NCBI RefSeq assembly: GCF_963576545.1
Contig: NC_083644.1
Location: 24,069,893-24,133,892, forward strand
Direction of reading: 5' to 3'
Length of the DNA: 64,000 bases
From: Limanda limanda
Taxonomy: Eukaryota; Chordata; Actinopteri; Pleuronectiformes; Pleuronectidae
Each line of letters starts with the position of its first letter. Within the stretch, counting starts at the first letter, position 1. This document shows, piece after piece, positions 11,495 to 47,910 of this stretch. The translations under genes and the position numbers were made by a program. The notes beneath the pieces are model-generated. The model had not been told where the DNA came from. It made no database searches and saw only the letters and a program-made list of their open reading frames with translations.

Positions 11495-14400
11495 GTGAGT
11501 CCCCGAGGCCCGGGTCAGGGGTCCGGTCCCCGGGAGGCGGTGCGATCAGGCGGGGAACCGGTGTAAACACAAGCCGGGGAACCACACATGCACTTTAGTC
11601 TGTTGTCTCCATCACACACATGTTCGCTCTGGCTCCATCTAGTGGTTAGTTCAAGTGGCTGTAGTTTTACTATGTATTTGTTGTGGTTATTTTGAATGAC
11701 GTAGATGCTTGAGTTGAAAACTACATTTGAATGTATCAGACGGTTCACACTGTTTGTATTGATAGTCATATGTAGGATTAAGAAATATAAACCCACAAGA
11801 TTCAATTTTCAAGTTAAGTAAAACACGGATTCAACTCCCTGAGTGTTAGGTGTTCTTCTTCTGTGGTTGTTCTTTGATTATCTGTGTAGTTTGGACTGTC
11901 ACTGTTATAAATCTTCAGGTAGACACAGATCCAACCTCTGACACATTTGAATTCACTGGATCTGGATTTTTATTTGGATCCGCCCCACATCCATGAATTA
12001 TTCCTCTGAGAAATCAATGAAAATGTTGAAAAACGTAGAATCTCTCAATGTTAAAGAGAGTGAGAGGAAAAATCCTGGACCCCCCCCCCTGTAATGTAAT
12101 AGGCTCTTCTATGAGTCATGCCCAGTTCCTCCACAAAATCTTATATAAACCAGTTTAGTAGTTTTTGCACAATCCTGCTAACAACTAAACACACGTAGAA
12201 GGAACCATCACCTCCTTGTTGAGGTTATACATGGATAATAAAAACCTGCTTAAGTTACAGCACGATTAAAATGAATATAGTGGACAGAATAAAGAACATT
12301 TGTCTCTAAAGACATAAGACATCATGGTTGTTTGTCACAGTGAGTGAACTGTCCTCTTTACGACGCCCTCAGGAATCCTGAAGAACGTGAAAGACTACTA
12401 CAGAGAGTGCGCTCACTGTCAGAGCAAGCGGATTACTGACGATGGCTCTGGACCTCGGCCATTTGCCAAGCCAACGAAACGACGGCTGGCTGCAAACGCG
12501 AATGATGAAGGAGAGGAGGATGAACTGGAAGAAGGGGGAGTTGATGGTTTTCTCTTCACCAGCTCGTCTTCTCATGCGAAGTCCAAGACGGCGGCCAAGC
12601 ATGAACTGGTCTTTGTAAGTCTGAGAAAAATGATTGTGTCAGCTCTGAGACAATGATTCCTGTAAGGTTGAGTGTATTCATGTAGTCTGTTGTTTGTGTT
12701 CTCTCTCCAGGTGGACAGTAAGGGTGAGGTGAATCAGTTCCTGTCCAAACACAGCCAAACCATTTTGGACAAACTCAACCAGCAGCGTCTCAGCAATCAG
12801 TTCTGTGACATCACGCTGCTGATTGAGGGAGATGAGTACCGGGCGCACAAAGCCGTGTTGGCGGCGTGCAGCGAGTACTTCCACGAGCTGTTTTTTGAGA
12901 AGGGAGCCGTGTCAACACACGAAGCCGTGGTCGACCTCTCTGGTAAGAGGCCCAGTTTGTTCATCCCTGTGTCTGAGTGTTCTGCGCCCTGGCTCCGTTT
13001 TAACCTTCGCTCTTCTCTCTCTCCAGGTTTCAGCAAAGTGAGCTTCCTCCCGCTGCTGGACTTTGCGTACACCTCCACGCTCACGTTTAATTTCTGCATC
13101 ATGGCAGAAATCGCTAACCTTGCCCGACATTTGCTGATGAACGAGGTGTTGTTGATATGCGAGTCAGTGCACAAGCAGGTGGAGGAACAGAAGCTGACGG
13201 TGTATCAAAGAGGAGACGTGCACACGGTGGTGTCGAGCCAACCCGCTCCTCAGGAGACCTCGAAGGACGAGTCTGATGCTTACGTGGTGGCCATACAGGA
13301 CGGGATGGTGGTCGCCACGGACGCTGTGGCTGTAACGGGCGAGTCCCTGGAATTTGTTGAACCGTCTAAAGATGCGATCATCCAGCAGCAGATCAGCGTT
13401 GTTACTGAAGCTGTAGAGGGAGACCAAGTGGATGGAGGGGAGGCTGGTGAAAATGAAATAGAGTCTCTGATCGCACAAACCGGACAGGCTGAGCCAGGAG
13501 AGACTGTCACTCTGATCTCACGCAGCGCAGAAGAAGTGGATGGGGAGACGATGACCGTGGTCACCCACAGCGGACAGGCCGGAGCCAGTGAGTCCCTCGC
13601 TGTGGTGTCAGCCTGCCTGGCCATGGAGCAGCCGCAAGTCGCTGAAGCAGAAGCCTATGTCATAAACATTGACACAGATAGCGTGAGCCCCACAGAGGTC
13701 GTCAAACTAGCATCTGCAGCCGCCACCGAAGCAGAAGCAGTATCGCCGCAGGAGACGGTGGATCCAGCACCTGTACCCCCGAAACGCAAACGAGGGCGCC
13801 CGGCCAAGGTGAAGAAGGAGGTGGAGGAAGAGGTGACCATGCCACAAGAGGAGGAGGATCCATCTGCCGGGGAAGGCCACGCAGAAGAGCAGGAGATGAT
13901 GTCGATCGATCCAAGCAGAAGACGACTACGGCAGCGTTCTGTCGCTCAGGGCGGCTATGCTCGTCTGCATATGGGGCTGGAGGAGGAAGAGGAGGGAAAG
14001 AGAAGTTCTACCCCTCCACGTGCAATCCCTCCGAAGGTACATTGCCTATTATCACTGACATTTTCTCCATCGTATATTTTGTCAAAAGTGAAAAACTGCT
14101 AAACGCAAATATCTCATCGTCTTTCTAGGTGGTTCCGAGGTCTGGGAAGAGGGGACGACCACCAAAGCATCCAGTGGAGAGTCCAGTTGAAGGAGCATCC
14201 GAGTCGGGGGCGGAGCCAGAGACGGGCGCTGTGGAGGGCATGGCAGCCGAAGAGGTCAGCACAGAGGAGGCCGCGACGATGGCGGCGGCAGAGGCAGAGA
14301 CCAGAACCAACCGTGATCAGTCTCCAACAGAGGGCGCTGTGGAGGGAGAGTACACGTGCACCGAGTGCGGCATGTCCTTCCAGAGACGCTATTCTCTCAT

Positions 14401-17187
14401 CATGCACTCATTAAAACACGAGAAAGCTTTCGGATACAAGTGCAGCGTAAGTACGGGTGTTGGTCTTCACGGTGCATGTAATTATTCACACAGCAGCTTC
14501 TCACTACGATGTTTGTGTGTCCTTGCAGATGTGTAGTAAGGAGTTCCAGTACGCCGCCTCGCTCCGCGCCCACCTCACCCGACACAAGCAGCAGAGGAGC
14601 CAGCGGGTGCCCATCCCCAAACTCCTGGTCAGACAGGGCGTCGAGGGGTGCGGCGATATGAATAACAAGACTTTATTGTCGCACACCAAAAGAGAGTTTG
14701 TGTGCGACATCTGCGGGAAGACCTTACCGAAGCTCTACTCCCTGAGGATCCACATGCTGAGTCACACGGGCGTGCGGCCTCACTCCTGCAGAGTCTGTGG
14801 CAAGACGTTCGCCCACAAGCACAGCCTGAAGATGCACTGGGCGCAGCACGACATCACCAAGCAGTTCCAGTGCGAATACTGTAAGAAGTATTTTGTGAGC
14901 AAGAGGGGCATGGAGGAGCACACCAGCCTGCACACAGGTCCGTACACACTGGTTTAACGCCATTTTAATTAAAGGGCCAGTTCACCCAAATGATGTAGCT
15001 GTTGTACCAAGGCATCTGAAAACTCTGATTGCTGTCCGTGTAGGTCAAGTACTTAAAAGATTTCAAAGTTTTTGCTCAAATTTTCTAGCAGATGATACTG
15101 GAAAATGTACAATTGCTATTTTTGTGTGCAGAAAACATTTTTTCCATTTACTGTCTTGAGACGCAGATAGTTTTAGTTTCAAATATTCAAATTTCTCCTG
15201 CCTCCTGTGGAGGTTTGGTGTATACCAAGATAATAGGTTAGAAAGGTGCTTTCTATCAGTCCAGACCAATGGTCCAAAATTTAGTCTGACTAAAAGATGT
15301 GGTCTCTGTCCGAAACAAACGGAAGCGTGGGTCGGTTTGTTTGCTTTGTTAATTTTTTGGGGGAGATAGTTCAGACTTTCTGACAAATAGAAGACAAAAG
15401 AAAAGCAGGTGGAAACATTACTGGTCTCTCCAAACACTGAGTTGTCCAGACTCAGACTTTGGCTCTTTTAGGTGCAACAGACCTCAAGTGATGCAATATT
15501 TTATTATTTAAAGGTCCAGTGTGTAGAATTTAGTGACATCTAGTGATGAAGTTGCATGTTGCAACTGAATAACCCTCACCTCACCCTCCCTATCCAAAGA
15601 TGAAAGAGAACCTGTGAAAATCTTCAGTTGTCATTAAACCTCAAAAGGTTTTTAGTTTGTCCAGTCTGGGCTACTGTAAGTCACATGGCTCCTTAGTGAC
15701 GACCTGCTCCCAAAATCAATATAAAGTATTTAAATGTAAAGGGCCCATTCTAGGGTAAAGAAAAAAACACAATTCGCACAATGTAGATGAAACACACTAG
15801 TAAAAACATCATAGATTCCTTTCATCTTAGGTCTCATCTAAACTTGCCCTTTAAGTGAACTGACCCTTTTAATTTTCTACACATTTCTTCAGTAGTTCTT
15901 TAAAATGAACTTCTAACTTGAAGCTGTTTTCACTGTTGAAATATTGTCTATAGGTGAATCTAAGTACTTGTGCAACACTTGTGGAGCAACATTCTTTCGA
16001 GCCTCAGCTCTGAGCAAACACATGAAGAAGCATGTGCCCAAACCTGACGTCCGTCCCATCGCCTGCACTCAGTGAGTAGTGTTCACCTCCACATCCACAC
16101 ACCAGACGCTATAACTATATCTCACTGATTCCACTTCAATCCTGTCCTGCAGCTGTGATAAGAGGTTCTATGAAGCGAAAGATCTTCAGCAGCACATGAA
16201 TAAGCACCTGGGCCTGAAGCCCTTCCAGTGCCAGGTGTGTGGGAAGTGCTACAGCTGGAAGAAGGACTGGTACTCCCACGTCAAGTCCCACAGCGTGGCC
16301 GAGCCCTACAAGTACGTCTCCGCGGACTCGGGAGTCCACGCTCTGTTTGTGTGAACACGGTGGCCAGAACAGTGCTGCATATTAAACACGCGTGTGTGTG
16401 TCCTCAGGTGTAACGTGTGTGGGAAGGAGTTCTTTGAGAAGGCGCTGTTCAGAAGACATGTCAAAAAGGCCACGCACGGGAAGAAGGGCCGAGTCAAGCA
16501 GAACCTGGAGAGAGAGTGTGATCAGTGTGGAAGAAAGTTCACTCAGCTGCGAGAGTACAGGCGCCACGTCAACAACCACCAGGGTGAGACCTTCACTTCA
16601 TGTGTCTGGGAACCATCATAGAAATGATTTGCTCATTATTTTCCTGCCTCTGCTTTGTAGGAGTGAAGCCATTTGAGTGTCTGACTTGTGGCGTTGCCTG
16701 GGCCGACGCCCGCTCCCTCAAGCGCCACGTGCGCACACACACAGGAGAGCGGCCCTACGTGTGCCCCATGTGCCAGGAGGCGCACATCGACGCCCGCACT
16801 CTACGCAAACACATGGCCAAGTACCACAGCGACAACCTGCCCGGTAAGATCATGCTGGAGAAGGACACCCTCCAGTTCCACAACCAGGGCACCCAGGTGG
16901 AGCACGCCGTCAGCATCCTGGCGTCCGACCTGCCTCCCGAGCTGCGCCCCGCCCAGCCGCAGCCCTCAGAGGAGCTGGAGACGGTGCTGATCACGGAGGA
17001 GACGGTGGAGGCCGGGGACGCCACGCAGCTGGACGGCTCCGTGGCCACGCTGTCCGACCAGGGCATCATGCAGGTGGTGAACTACGTCCTGGCCCATCAG
17101 GGCCTCACAGATCCCAAACTGGACGATTCCCCCGAGATGATTCAGACCATGGAGGTGGAGGTGGCTCACGTGGCTGAAGTGGAGTGA
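11185..17187 (+). CDS. zbtb11: ZBTB11, zinc finger and BTB domain-containing protein 11 (10 coding exons)
   Basis: This is a nuclear transcription factor. Joining 11185-11494, 12373-12614, 12711-12942, 13027-14036, 14129-14446, 14529-14937, 15954-16071, 16153-16311, 16408-16583 and 16661-17187 gives 3501 bases, a clean 1166-residue protein; every junction is GT-AG and in phase. Domains in order: integrase-like HHCC zinc module (His79, His86, Cys116, Cys119), BTB/POZ (about 208-318, for dimerisation and partner binding), a long acidic linker with two AT-hooks (GRP cores near 516 and 607), and twelve C2H2 fingers (about 673-1047). It ends in a tail keeping the family motif SDQGIMQVVNYVLA. The start (MSCEESY) aligns with the human N-terminus. 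Human ZBTB11 is about 1053 residues, so the fish linker is longer. The domain order and finger count (12) are those of human ZBTB11, which makes the assignment firm. Confidence 0.96.
11495..12372 (+). other. zbtb11: ZBTB11 intron 1
   Basis: An 878-base intron between GTGAGT and CCTCAG. AT-rich, with a short C-run near 12081-12091. No repeat or further exon was recognised. Confidence 0.8.
12373..12614 (+). CDS. zbtb11: ZBTB11 coding exon 2
   Basis: Completes the HHCC module with GILKNVKDYYRECAHCQSK (Cys116, Cys119). It then runs through an acidic serine-rich stretch to KHELVF, a block shared with human ZBTB11 just before the BTB region. Phase agrees with both neighbours. Confidence 0.93.
12711..12942 (+). 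CDS. zbtb11: ZBTB11 coding exon 3 (first half of BTB/POZ)
   Basis: Encodes LNQQRLSNQFCDITLLIEG, the classic BTB opening, followed by RAHKAVLAACSEYF. It ends in VVDLSG, where the BTB domain is split by an 84-base intron (GTAAGA to CTCCAG). Confidence 0.94.
13027..14036 (+). CDS. zbtb11: ZBTB11 coding exon 4 (rest of BTB and acidic linker)
   Basis: Finishes the BTB fold (FLPLLDFAYTSTLTF, then LARHLLMNEVLLICESVHK). About 280 residues of low-complexity acidic linker follow, with partly repeated units (TGQAEPGETVTLIS, SGQAGASESLAVVS). An AT-hook KRKRGRPAKVKK comes next, then RRRLRQRSVAQGGYARLHMG, a block alignable to human ZBTB11. The exon ends in phase at PPK|V. Confidence 0.92.
14129..14446 (+). 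CDS. zbtb11: ZBTB11 coding exon 5 (second AT-hook, zinc finger 1)
   Basis: Opens with a second AT-hook, SGKRGRPPKHP. After an Ala/Glu-rich stretch it reaches finger 1 (YTCTECGMSFQRRYSLIMH). It ends inside the linker before finger 2 with a GTAAGT donor. Confidence 0.92.
14529..14937 (+). CDS. zbtb11: ZBTB11 coding exon 6 (zinc fingers 2-5)
   Basis: Carries four C2H2 fingers: YKCSMCSKEF, FVCDICGKTLPKLYSL, HSCRVCGKTFAHKHSL and FQCEYCKKYFVSKRGM. Finger 3 follows a longer spacer, as in the human protein. The last codon of the HTGE linker is split by the donor at 14938. Confidence 0.94.
14967..15874. mobile_element. MITE-like element with terminal inverted repeats
   Basis: The left end AATTAAAGGGCCAGTTCAC, with CCAAA to 14990, is the inverted complement of the right end TTTAAGTGAACTGACCCTTT at 15850-15869, continuing with TAATT to 15874. 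The termini are about 24 bases with a few mismatches and one indel. No transposase frame lies between them, so it is non-autonomous. Its middle is occupied by a second element. Confidence 0.6.
15507..15835 (+). mobile_element. Teleost MITE, 'TTAAAGGTCCAGTGTGTA' family, nested
   Basis: The stretch opens TTTAAAGGTCCAGTGTGTAG and continues with GTGACATCTAGTGATGAAGT, TGCATGTTGCAACTGAATAA and CCCTCACCTCACCCTCCC. It later has AAGGGCCCATTCTAGGGTAA and GATGAAACACACTAGT. This ordered set of blocks is characteristic of an abundant percomorph non-autonomous element (from memory of many fish introns). The right terminus is decayed. It lies inside the larger inverted-repeat element. Confidence 0.65.
15954..16071 (+). 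CDS. zbtb11: ZBTB11 coding exon 7 (zinc finger 6)
   Basis: Encodes finger 6, YLCNTCGATFFRASALSKH, and the start of finger 7 (PIACT). Phase matches on both sides. The donor GTGAGT starts at 16072. Confidence 0.93.
16153..16311 (+). CDS. zbtb11: ZBTB11 coding exon 8 (zinc fingers 7-8)
   Basis: Completes finger 7 (HCDKRFYEAKDLQQHMNKH) and encodes finger 8 (FQCQVCGKCYSWKKDWYSH). The KDWYSHVKSHS stretch is nearly identical to human ZBTB11. Confidence 0.94.
16408..16583 (+). CDS. zbtb11: ZBTB11 coding exon 9 (zinc fingers 9-10)
   Basis: Encodes finger 9 (CNVCGKEFFEKALFRRH, with the atypical His spacing KKATH) and finger 10 (CDQCGRKFTQLREYRRH). The GKKGR linker between them is conserved in the family. 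Confidence 0.94.
16661..17187 (+). CDS. zbtb11: ZBTB11 coding exon 10 (zinc fingers 11-12 and C-terminus)
   Basis: Encodes finger 11 (FECLTCGVAWADARSLKRH), the consensus linker HTGERPY and finger 12 (CPMCQEAHIDARTLRKHM). The tail includes IMLEKDTLQFHNQGTQVEHA, almost unchanged from human. The stop TGA is at 17185-17187. Confidence 0.95.
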
Positions 17188-17400
17188 GCAGGGTTGTCCT
17201 GCACAGACACACAATGTACCACAGTGTAAAAAGATGCCTATTTTTCTGAAAATGTACATAATGTAATGACCTGTGTTTACTGAGCTGGGATCACACTCAC
17301 CCGTGTTGTGTGTACATAGTTGCACATACAGTGACAATTATCTGATGAATCCTTGAAATTTGACACTCAGCAGAAATAAATGGTGGTAAGGTAAGAAACA
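17188..17400 (+). other. zbtb11: ZBTB11 3' untranslated region
   Basis: A short 3'UTR with an AATAAA at 17375-17380, so cleavage is expected near 17395-17400. A further AATAAA at 17735-17740 could serve longer transcripts. Confidence 0.6.
17375..17380 (+). terminator. zbtb11: ZBTB11 polyadenylation signal AATAAA
   Basis: A canonical hexamer 188 bases after the stop codon, in AT-rich context. Confidence 0.6.
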
Positions 17401-17959
17401 ACATGAATGTTTCACTTCATCATTTCATCCCCTCTTCATCTGTTGCTGCTGTTGGTGACGGAGCAGCTGTGGGATTATTTGCTCCCCCTAGTGTCGGCAG
17501 ACAGAAATGGTGCATTATCAGTACGTTACTGTTTGATGAGAATATTTCTTTCCACTGATTATTTGAGAATTCACAATTTATCTCAGAATAGTCTCTCACT
17601 AGATTATCACTATCACATCTTTATATGTCGTTGACAGAACAGATGAGACTTCACTGTAAAAAACCTTTGATTCCTCAGTCATGCAGAAACCTTTTATTAC
17701 CTCTGGATATTTAAGAATTTGCAGCTCCGTGAACAATAAAAACAAAAGAGAAAAACGTTTGTCGACTTCAATTAGAAAAGTAAAGAACTTGTTGTCCCCC
17801 AATTTAATAGAATCGTCTCACAAGAGTTGCGATTTCCAATGAACTGATCATTTCATATATACGTCAGTGAGTGTCTGTAATGAAACGTAGGCTGGTGTGG
17901 TCTATGTGAAATAATGAAATGATGCCACACTCAATGACAGGACACAGAGAAGCATTAAA
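17401..17959. other. Convergent intergenic gap between ZBTB11 and tp63
   Basis: About 560 bases separate the predicted 3' ends of the two genes. No gene was seen. One further + strand AATAAA lies at 17735-17740. Confidence 0.5.
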
Positions 17960-17982
17960 ATGCAATACAGCAAGTATGGATA

Positions 17983-17988
17983 TTTATT
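17983..17988 (-). terminator. tp63: tp63 alpha polyadenylation signal AATAAA
   Basis: TTTATT on the + strand is AATAAA on the gene strand, followed 15-25 bases downstream by the expected cleavage zone near 17960. It gives a 3'UTR of about 1.2 kb. Confidence 0.5.
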
Positions 17989-18672
17989 TCAGATTTATAT
18001 CAAAATACCCTCAGTATATTGCAACATATTTACAATACATTGTACAAAAATATGAAAATGCAAATGCTCGCCAATTTAAACCATGTTGAAAATCGTCTGC
18101 GAGCTTATTCAGGCTACACACAAACAGTACGCACCCGTCACAACTCATACAAACATTGTCCTCGCCTATGAAGCTTCCAGGCAATATTCACATCAGTTTG
18201 CTTTTTTCCATGATGAAAACCATGTCATTTTCTTTAGGGAGACTTTAATAAAAGAACTATACAAATTTATATACATTTATATCATAGGTTTTGGCCAGTT
18301 ATAAAATGAAGTAAACCTCTACCAAAACATGGTTTATGAATAAAAAACAAAAATACTTGTGTTAGGCACCCGCTGCAAGAAACAAAGGTCTGCTCTTTAT
18401 CACTCAACCACTTTTGCACAGCAGTAAAACAAGAACAAACAACATCAGTCATAGTATCAATGTACTGTAAAACACTGGGTCAAGAGCATTAGGCCTATAT
18501 ATGGCTACATCAAATGAACGACCATCTGTCACTTAAGCACACACACTTCACAACCTGACACAGCAAGGTGATGCATTGGTCTCACAACAGACATAAGGAA
18601 AGCAAAATAAAGAAGCTACAGTAGAAAACAGATTGCCCATCAACTGACATAATACTTCTGACAGGAAATGTT

Positions 18673-18683
18673 TGAAATGTTTA
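18673..18683 (-). promoter_or_regulatory. tp63: Candidate miR-203 target site in the tp63 3'UTR
   Basis: On the gene strand this reads TAAACATTTCA and is followed by A. It pairs with miR-203 positions 2-12 and forms an 8-mer-A1 type site. miR-203 repression of p63 in epidermis is established in mammals. A second seed match (CATTTCA) lies at 19085-19091. Confidence 0.5.
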
Positions 18684-19151
18684 CAATCAATGCTGACTTC
18701 TGCCACACATGAAAACCAGTGTACTCGACTAACTCGTACAGCCATATGTGAAAACTTGAAAAGTATGACAGAGTAAAATACACTTTTGCTACGGCCCATA
18801 GCAGAAACACAAGCCCTAATAAGCCCTTTAATGCAACGTTTGTTTCCAGTCAGCCTTTAACATGGGAATGAATCACGGACACTTAACACAAGCTCAAAGC
18901 AATCATCTTGAAATCCTAAGTGCTCTCAAGAGACCAGAACATAATCAAATGCGCCTTTGCTCGACACCATTCTTTTCTGCGACTACGAGAACCAGAACAA
19001 ACAATGAAAATAAGTGCATCTCGATGTGAATATGTATTTTGTTCTCAGCAGTATTTGCACTGAAACCAGGTTTTTTTTTAAAAATGAAATGTTCCAACAG
19101 CAGGCGCGGGGGGAGATTTGGGGGGGATGGAGAGGAGGTCGCGGGGTCGCC

Positions 19152-45732
<26,581 letters not shown>

Positions 45733-47580
45733 CTGCAGGGAGAGAGAATCACCCACGATCATTTTACAATCATTGTACTGCTCGTGTTCCAGAACAGGAC
45801 CTGAGGCTGGCACAACTATTTTAAATGATAGTTTGAGAAATTGCAATGTCAGCAAACATACTACATGAATGTTGATGTGCGGGGCTGAGGTTTTGGCCAC
45901 CCAGCCAGCAGAGGAAGAGAGGAGGAGGAGGAGTCCCGCTTGCAGCCATTCATGAAGAGCACTTCCATTGTGAAGAAGTCAGCCTGCATAATGCTGAATA
46001 TTTGTACTACACATAATGGTGATTACGCACCATTCAGACAGAGGCACTTTGACCTGCTCCCCTGAAACATTACACCTGCTTCAGAGCTCAGCATGCCATT
46101 GTTCTTGCTGAAGTGGCGCATGCGGCAGTCTGAGACAGGCGGAATTCCCCCCACAGTCTATATGATAGCACTGCTGCAACTTCTGGTATGTGTACAGCTG
46201 GACGAGCTCGGGGGGGGGGGGGGGGGGTGGAGGGTGTCGGAGATGGGAGAGAGAGAGAGGGGGGGGGTCCATAATCTGAAGCTGGCCCTATTTTAAATTT
46301 TGGAATTTCCCAACACTGCCTGATGAATGATATTAATACCTGGCTCACAAACACAGGCATATCTAATGAAGCCAATAATGTCACTTATGCAGGAGCTACA
46401 CATGGGGGAGGGGGTGGGGGTTGGTGTTGAGTTTAGAATAAAGATGAGTTAAGTTTGCAGGGCCTCTGGAATGGAGGGGGGGCGCTGGATGTTGTAGATC
46501 CGGCTTAAAGATCATTCAGCCCCGGACAAATTTAAAATCAGACATTGATTAATATGTCCCTTCAGAAGCTTTGGTAACATTAGCACCATGTTAAAGCTTT
46601 GACCTCTTAAGAGGAGCAGTTAACAGCTACTGGCAATATCAGTAACTTCAGCTCAGGTGCTGGAAACAGTACATTATTTTATTAGTTTTAAGCATTCGTA
46701 ACTTGTAAATTAAATATATCAAGCACGTTGGCAAATAAACCTTTTTGTGGATACTCAAAGGAATAAACCATACAGCATTATAGTTTACACAAGCTGAAAT
46801 ACACACACATACTCACTGTTTGTTATATCTACTCAAATAAACCCATGATAACAAAAGTATCTAATGAAAGAATAACTGTAAATCAGAGTTAAGTTGTGAT
46901 TAGCCAAATAGAAAAGAGCAAGCTAGCTCATTTTGAACATATATTACAGCTTCACAAAATAACTTCATTCAATAGGAGTAACAGTAACAGCTCAATAAAA
47001 ACATTTCTGAACCGTTATGATAAATACATGTAGCTGCATTTACATGTTCACCGGGAGTGGATACGCCTGCATGGTCCTTAATGGCTACCGTGGCTATTTG
47101 GCTAATTCTAACCTGTTGGGCTAATGATGCTAACAACTGAATCTCTTCATAGTTTTACCTCTGGTCCCTTCAGCTGCTTTAGTTTCACTTCTCTCCTGCA
47201 GAACTAACTGTGACTCCTGGTACTTCATTTCATCTCCGAGAGGAAACGCTGTTAAAAACCAACTTCTTAACATATTACTGTCTGAGCTACTGAATCTGAG
47301 TGTCAAGGTCCCCGTTAGTCTTGATGGTAAACAGTCTTGCACAAGGCAATTCAAGATGGTGGGGTTCTTCTTTGTTGTAAAATCTAAATTAGAAGAAGAA
47401 AATCTGTTTGATTAACACCCAGTACAACTACTTAATGAATTAATCAGATAGACAAATTTGGTATTGTCAGTAATAGTGATGCATTTAATACTTCAATAAA
47501 ATTACATTCTCTTATGTTTTTTGAAACCAGATTGTGAACTTTTTTTATTGAAGTTCCTTAAACTAAACTATTTAAAAAGA
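45733..47580 (-). other. tp63: tp63 intron 1 or upstream flank, proximal part
   Basis: No TA first exon (expected to encode about 20 residues and end in phase 2) was identified. It holds an 18-base poly-G (46210-46227) and a G-rich run (46403-46422). The block 46290-46400 looks unusually non-repetitive and GC-balanced and might be a conserved element (inference). Confidence 0.45.
46210..46227 (+). repeat. Poly-G tract (18 G)
   Basis: Uninterrupted G run followed by G-rich and GA-rich sequence to 46267. A second G-rich potential quadruplex lies at 46403-46422. Confidence 0.95.
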
Positions 47581-47910
47581 TCATACCATCATTGTATTTT
47601 TATCTGTTTTAATTTCATTATTTCACTCATCTGTATCTGTCATTTGTTTTATTTTACTCCTTTTTACTCTTTTATTTATACAGATTTGATCCTTTTTATT
47701 TATTTTAATCTTTCAACCTCTTTACCTCTTCTAGTGTACTCTTTGAAATCTCTTTTACTTTGTTTGAAATTAGTTCTAAACTGTGCTTTTTGATTTCCAA
47801 TAGATTCTAAATTACTCTTTCATTTTGTCTCTGTGTTGTTGTTAATGTCCCCTTACAGAAAGTGTAAAGCCTCTATACATGAAATCTGCATTATGAATAA
47901 AACTGCCTCT
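47580..47910 (+). repeat. Dispersed retroelement-like 3' tail, copy 1
   Basis: TACCATCATTGTATTTTTAT opens a T-rich stretch that later has TAAACTGTGCTTTTTGATTT and TCTGTGTTGTTGTTAATGTC. It ends in ATGAAATCTGCATTATGAAT followed by AAAACTGCC. The same ordered blocks recur at 62500-62775. The end resembles the 'GAAATGTGCTATATAAATAAA' tail found on many fish repeats. Confidence 0.5.

Larger units (their letters stand above)
14938..15953 (+). other. zbtb11: ZBTB11 intron 6, mostly transposon-derived
   Basis: This 1016-base intron is the longest in the gene. The other introns after exon 2 are only 77-96 bases. The excess length is explained by one transposable element nested in another (listed separately). 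Confidence 0.75.
17960..19151 (-). other. tp63: tp63 alpha 3' untranslated region
   Basis: Lies downstream (minus strand) of the alpha stop codon at 19152-19154 and ends near a minus-strand AATAAA at 17983-17988. It is AT-rich with no coding frame. It contains two miR-203 seed matches, at 18673-18679 and 19085-19091. Confidence 0.65.

Noticed and set aside
13164..13914. Several minus-strand frames across ZBTB11 exon 4
   Set aside because: Shadows of the low-complexity acidic linker; the + strand frame is the conserved one.
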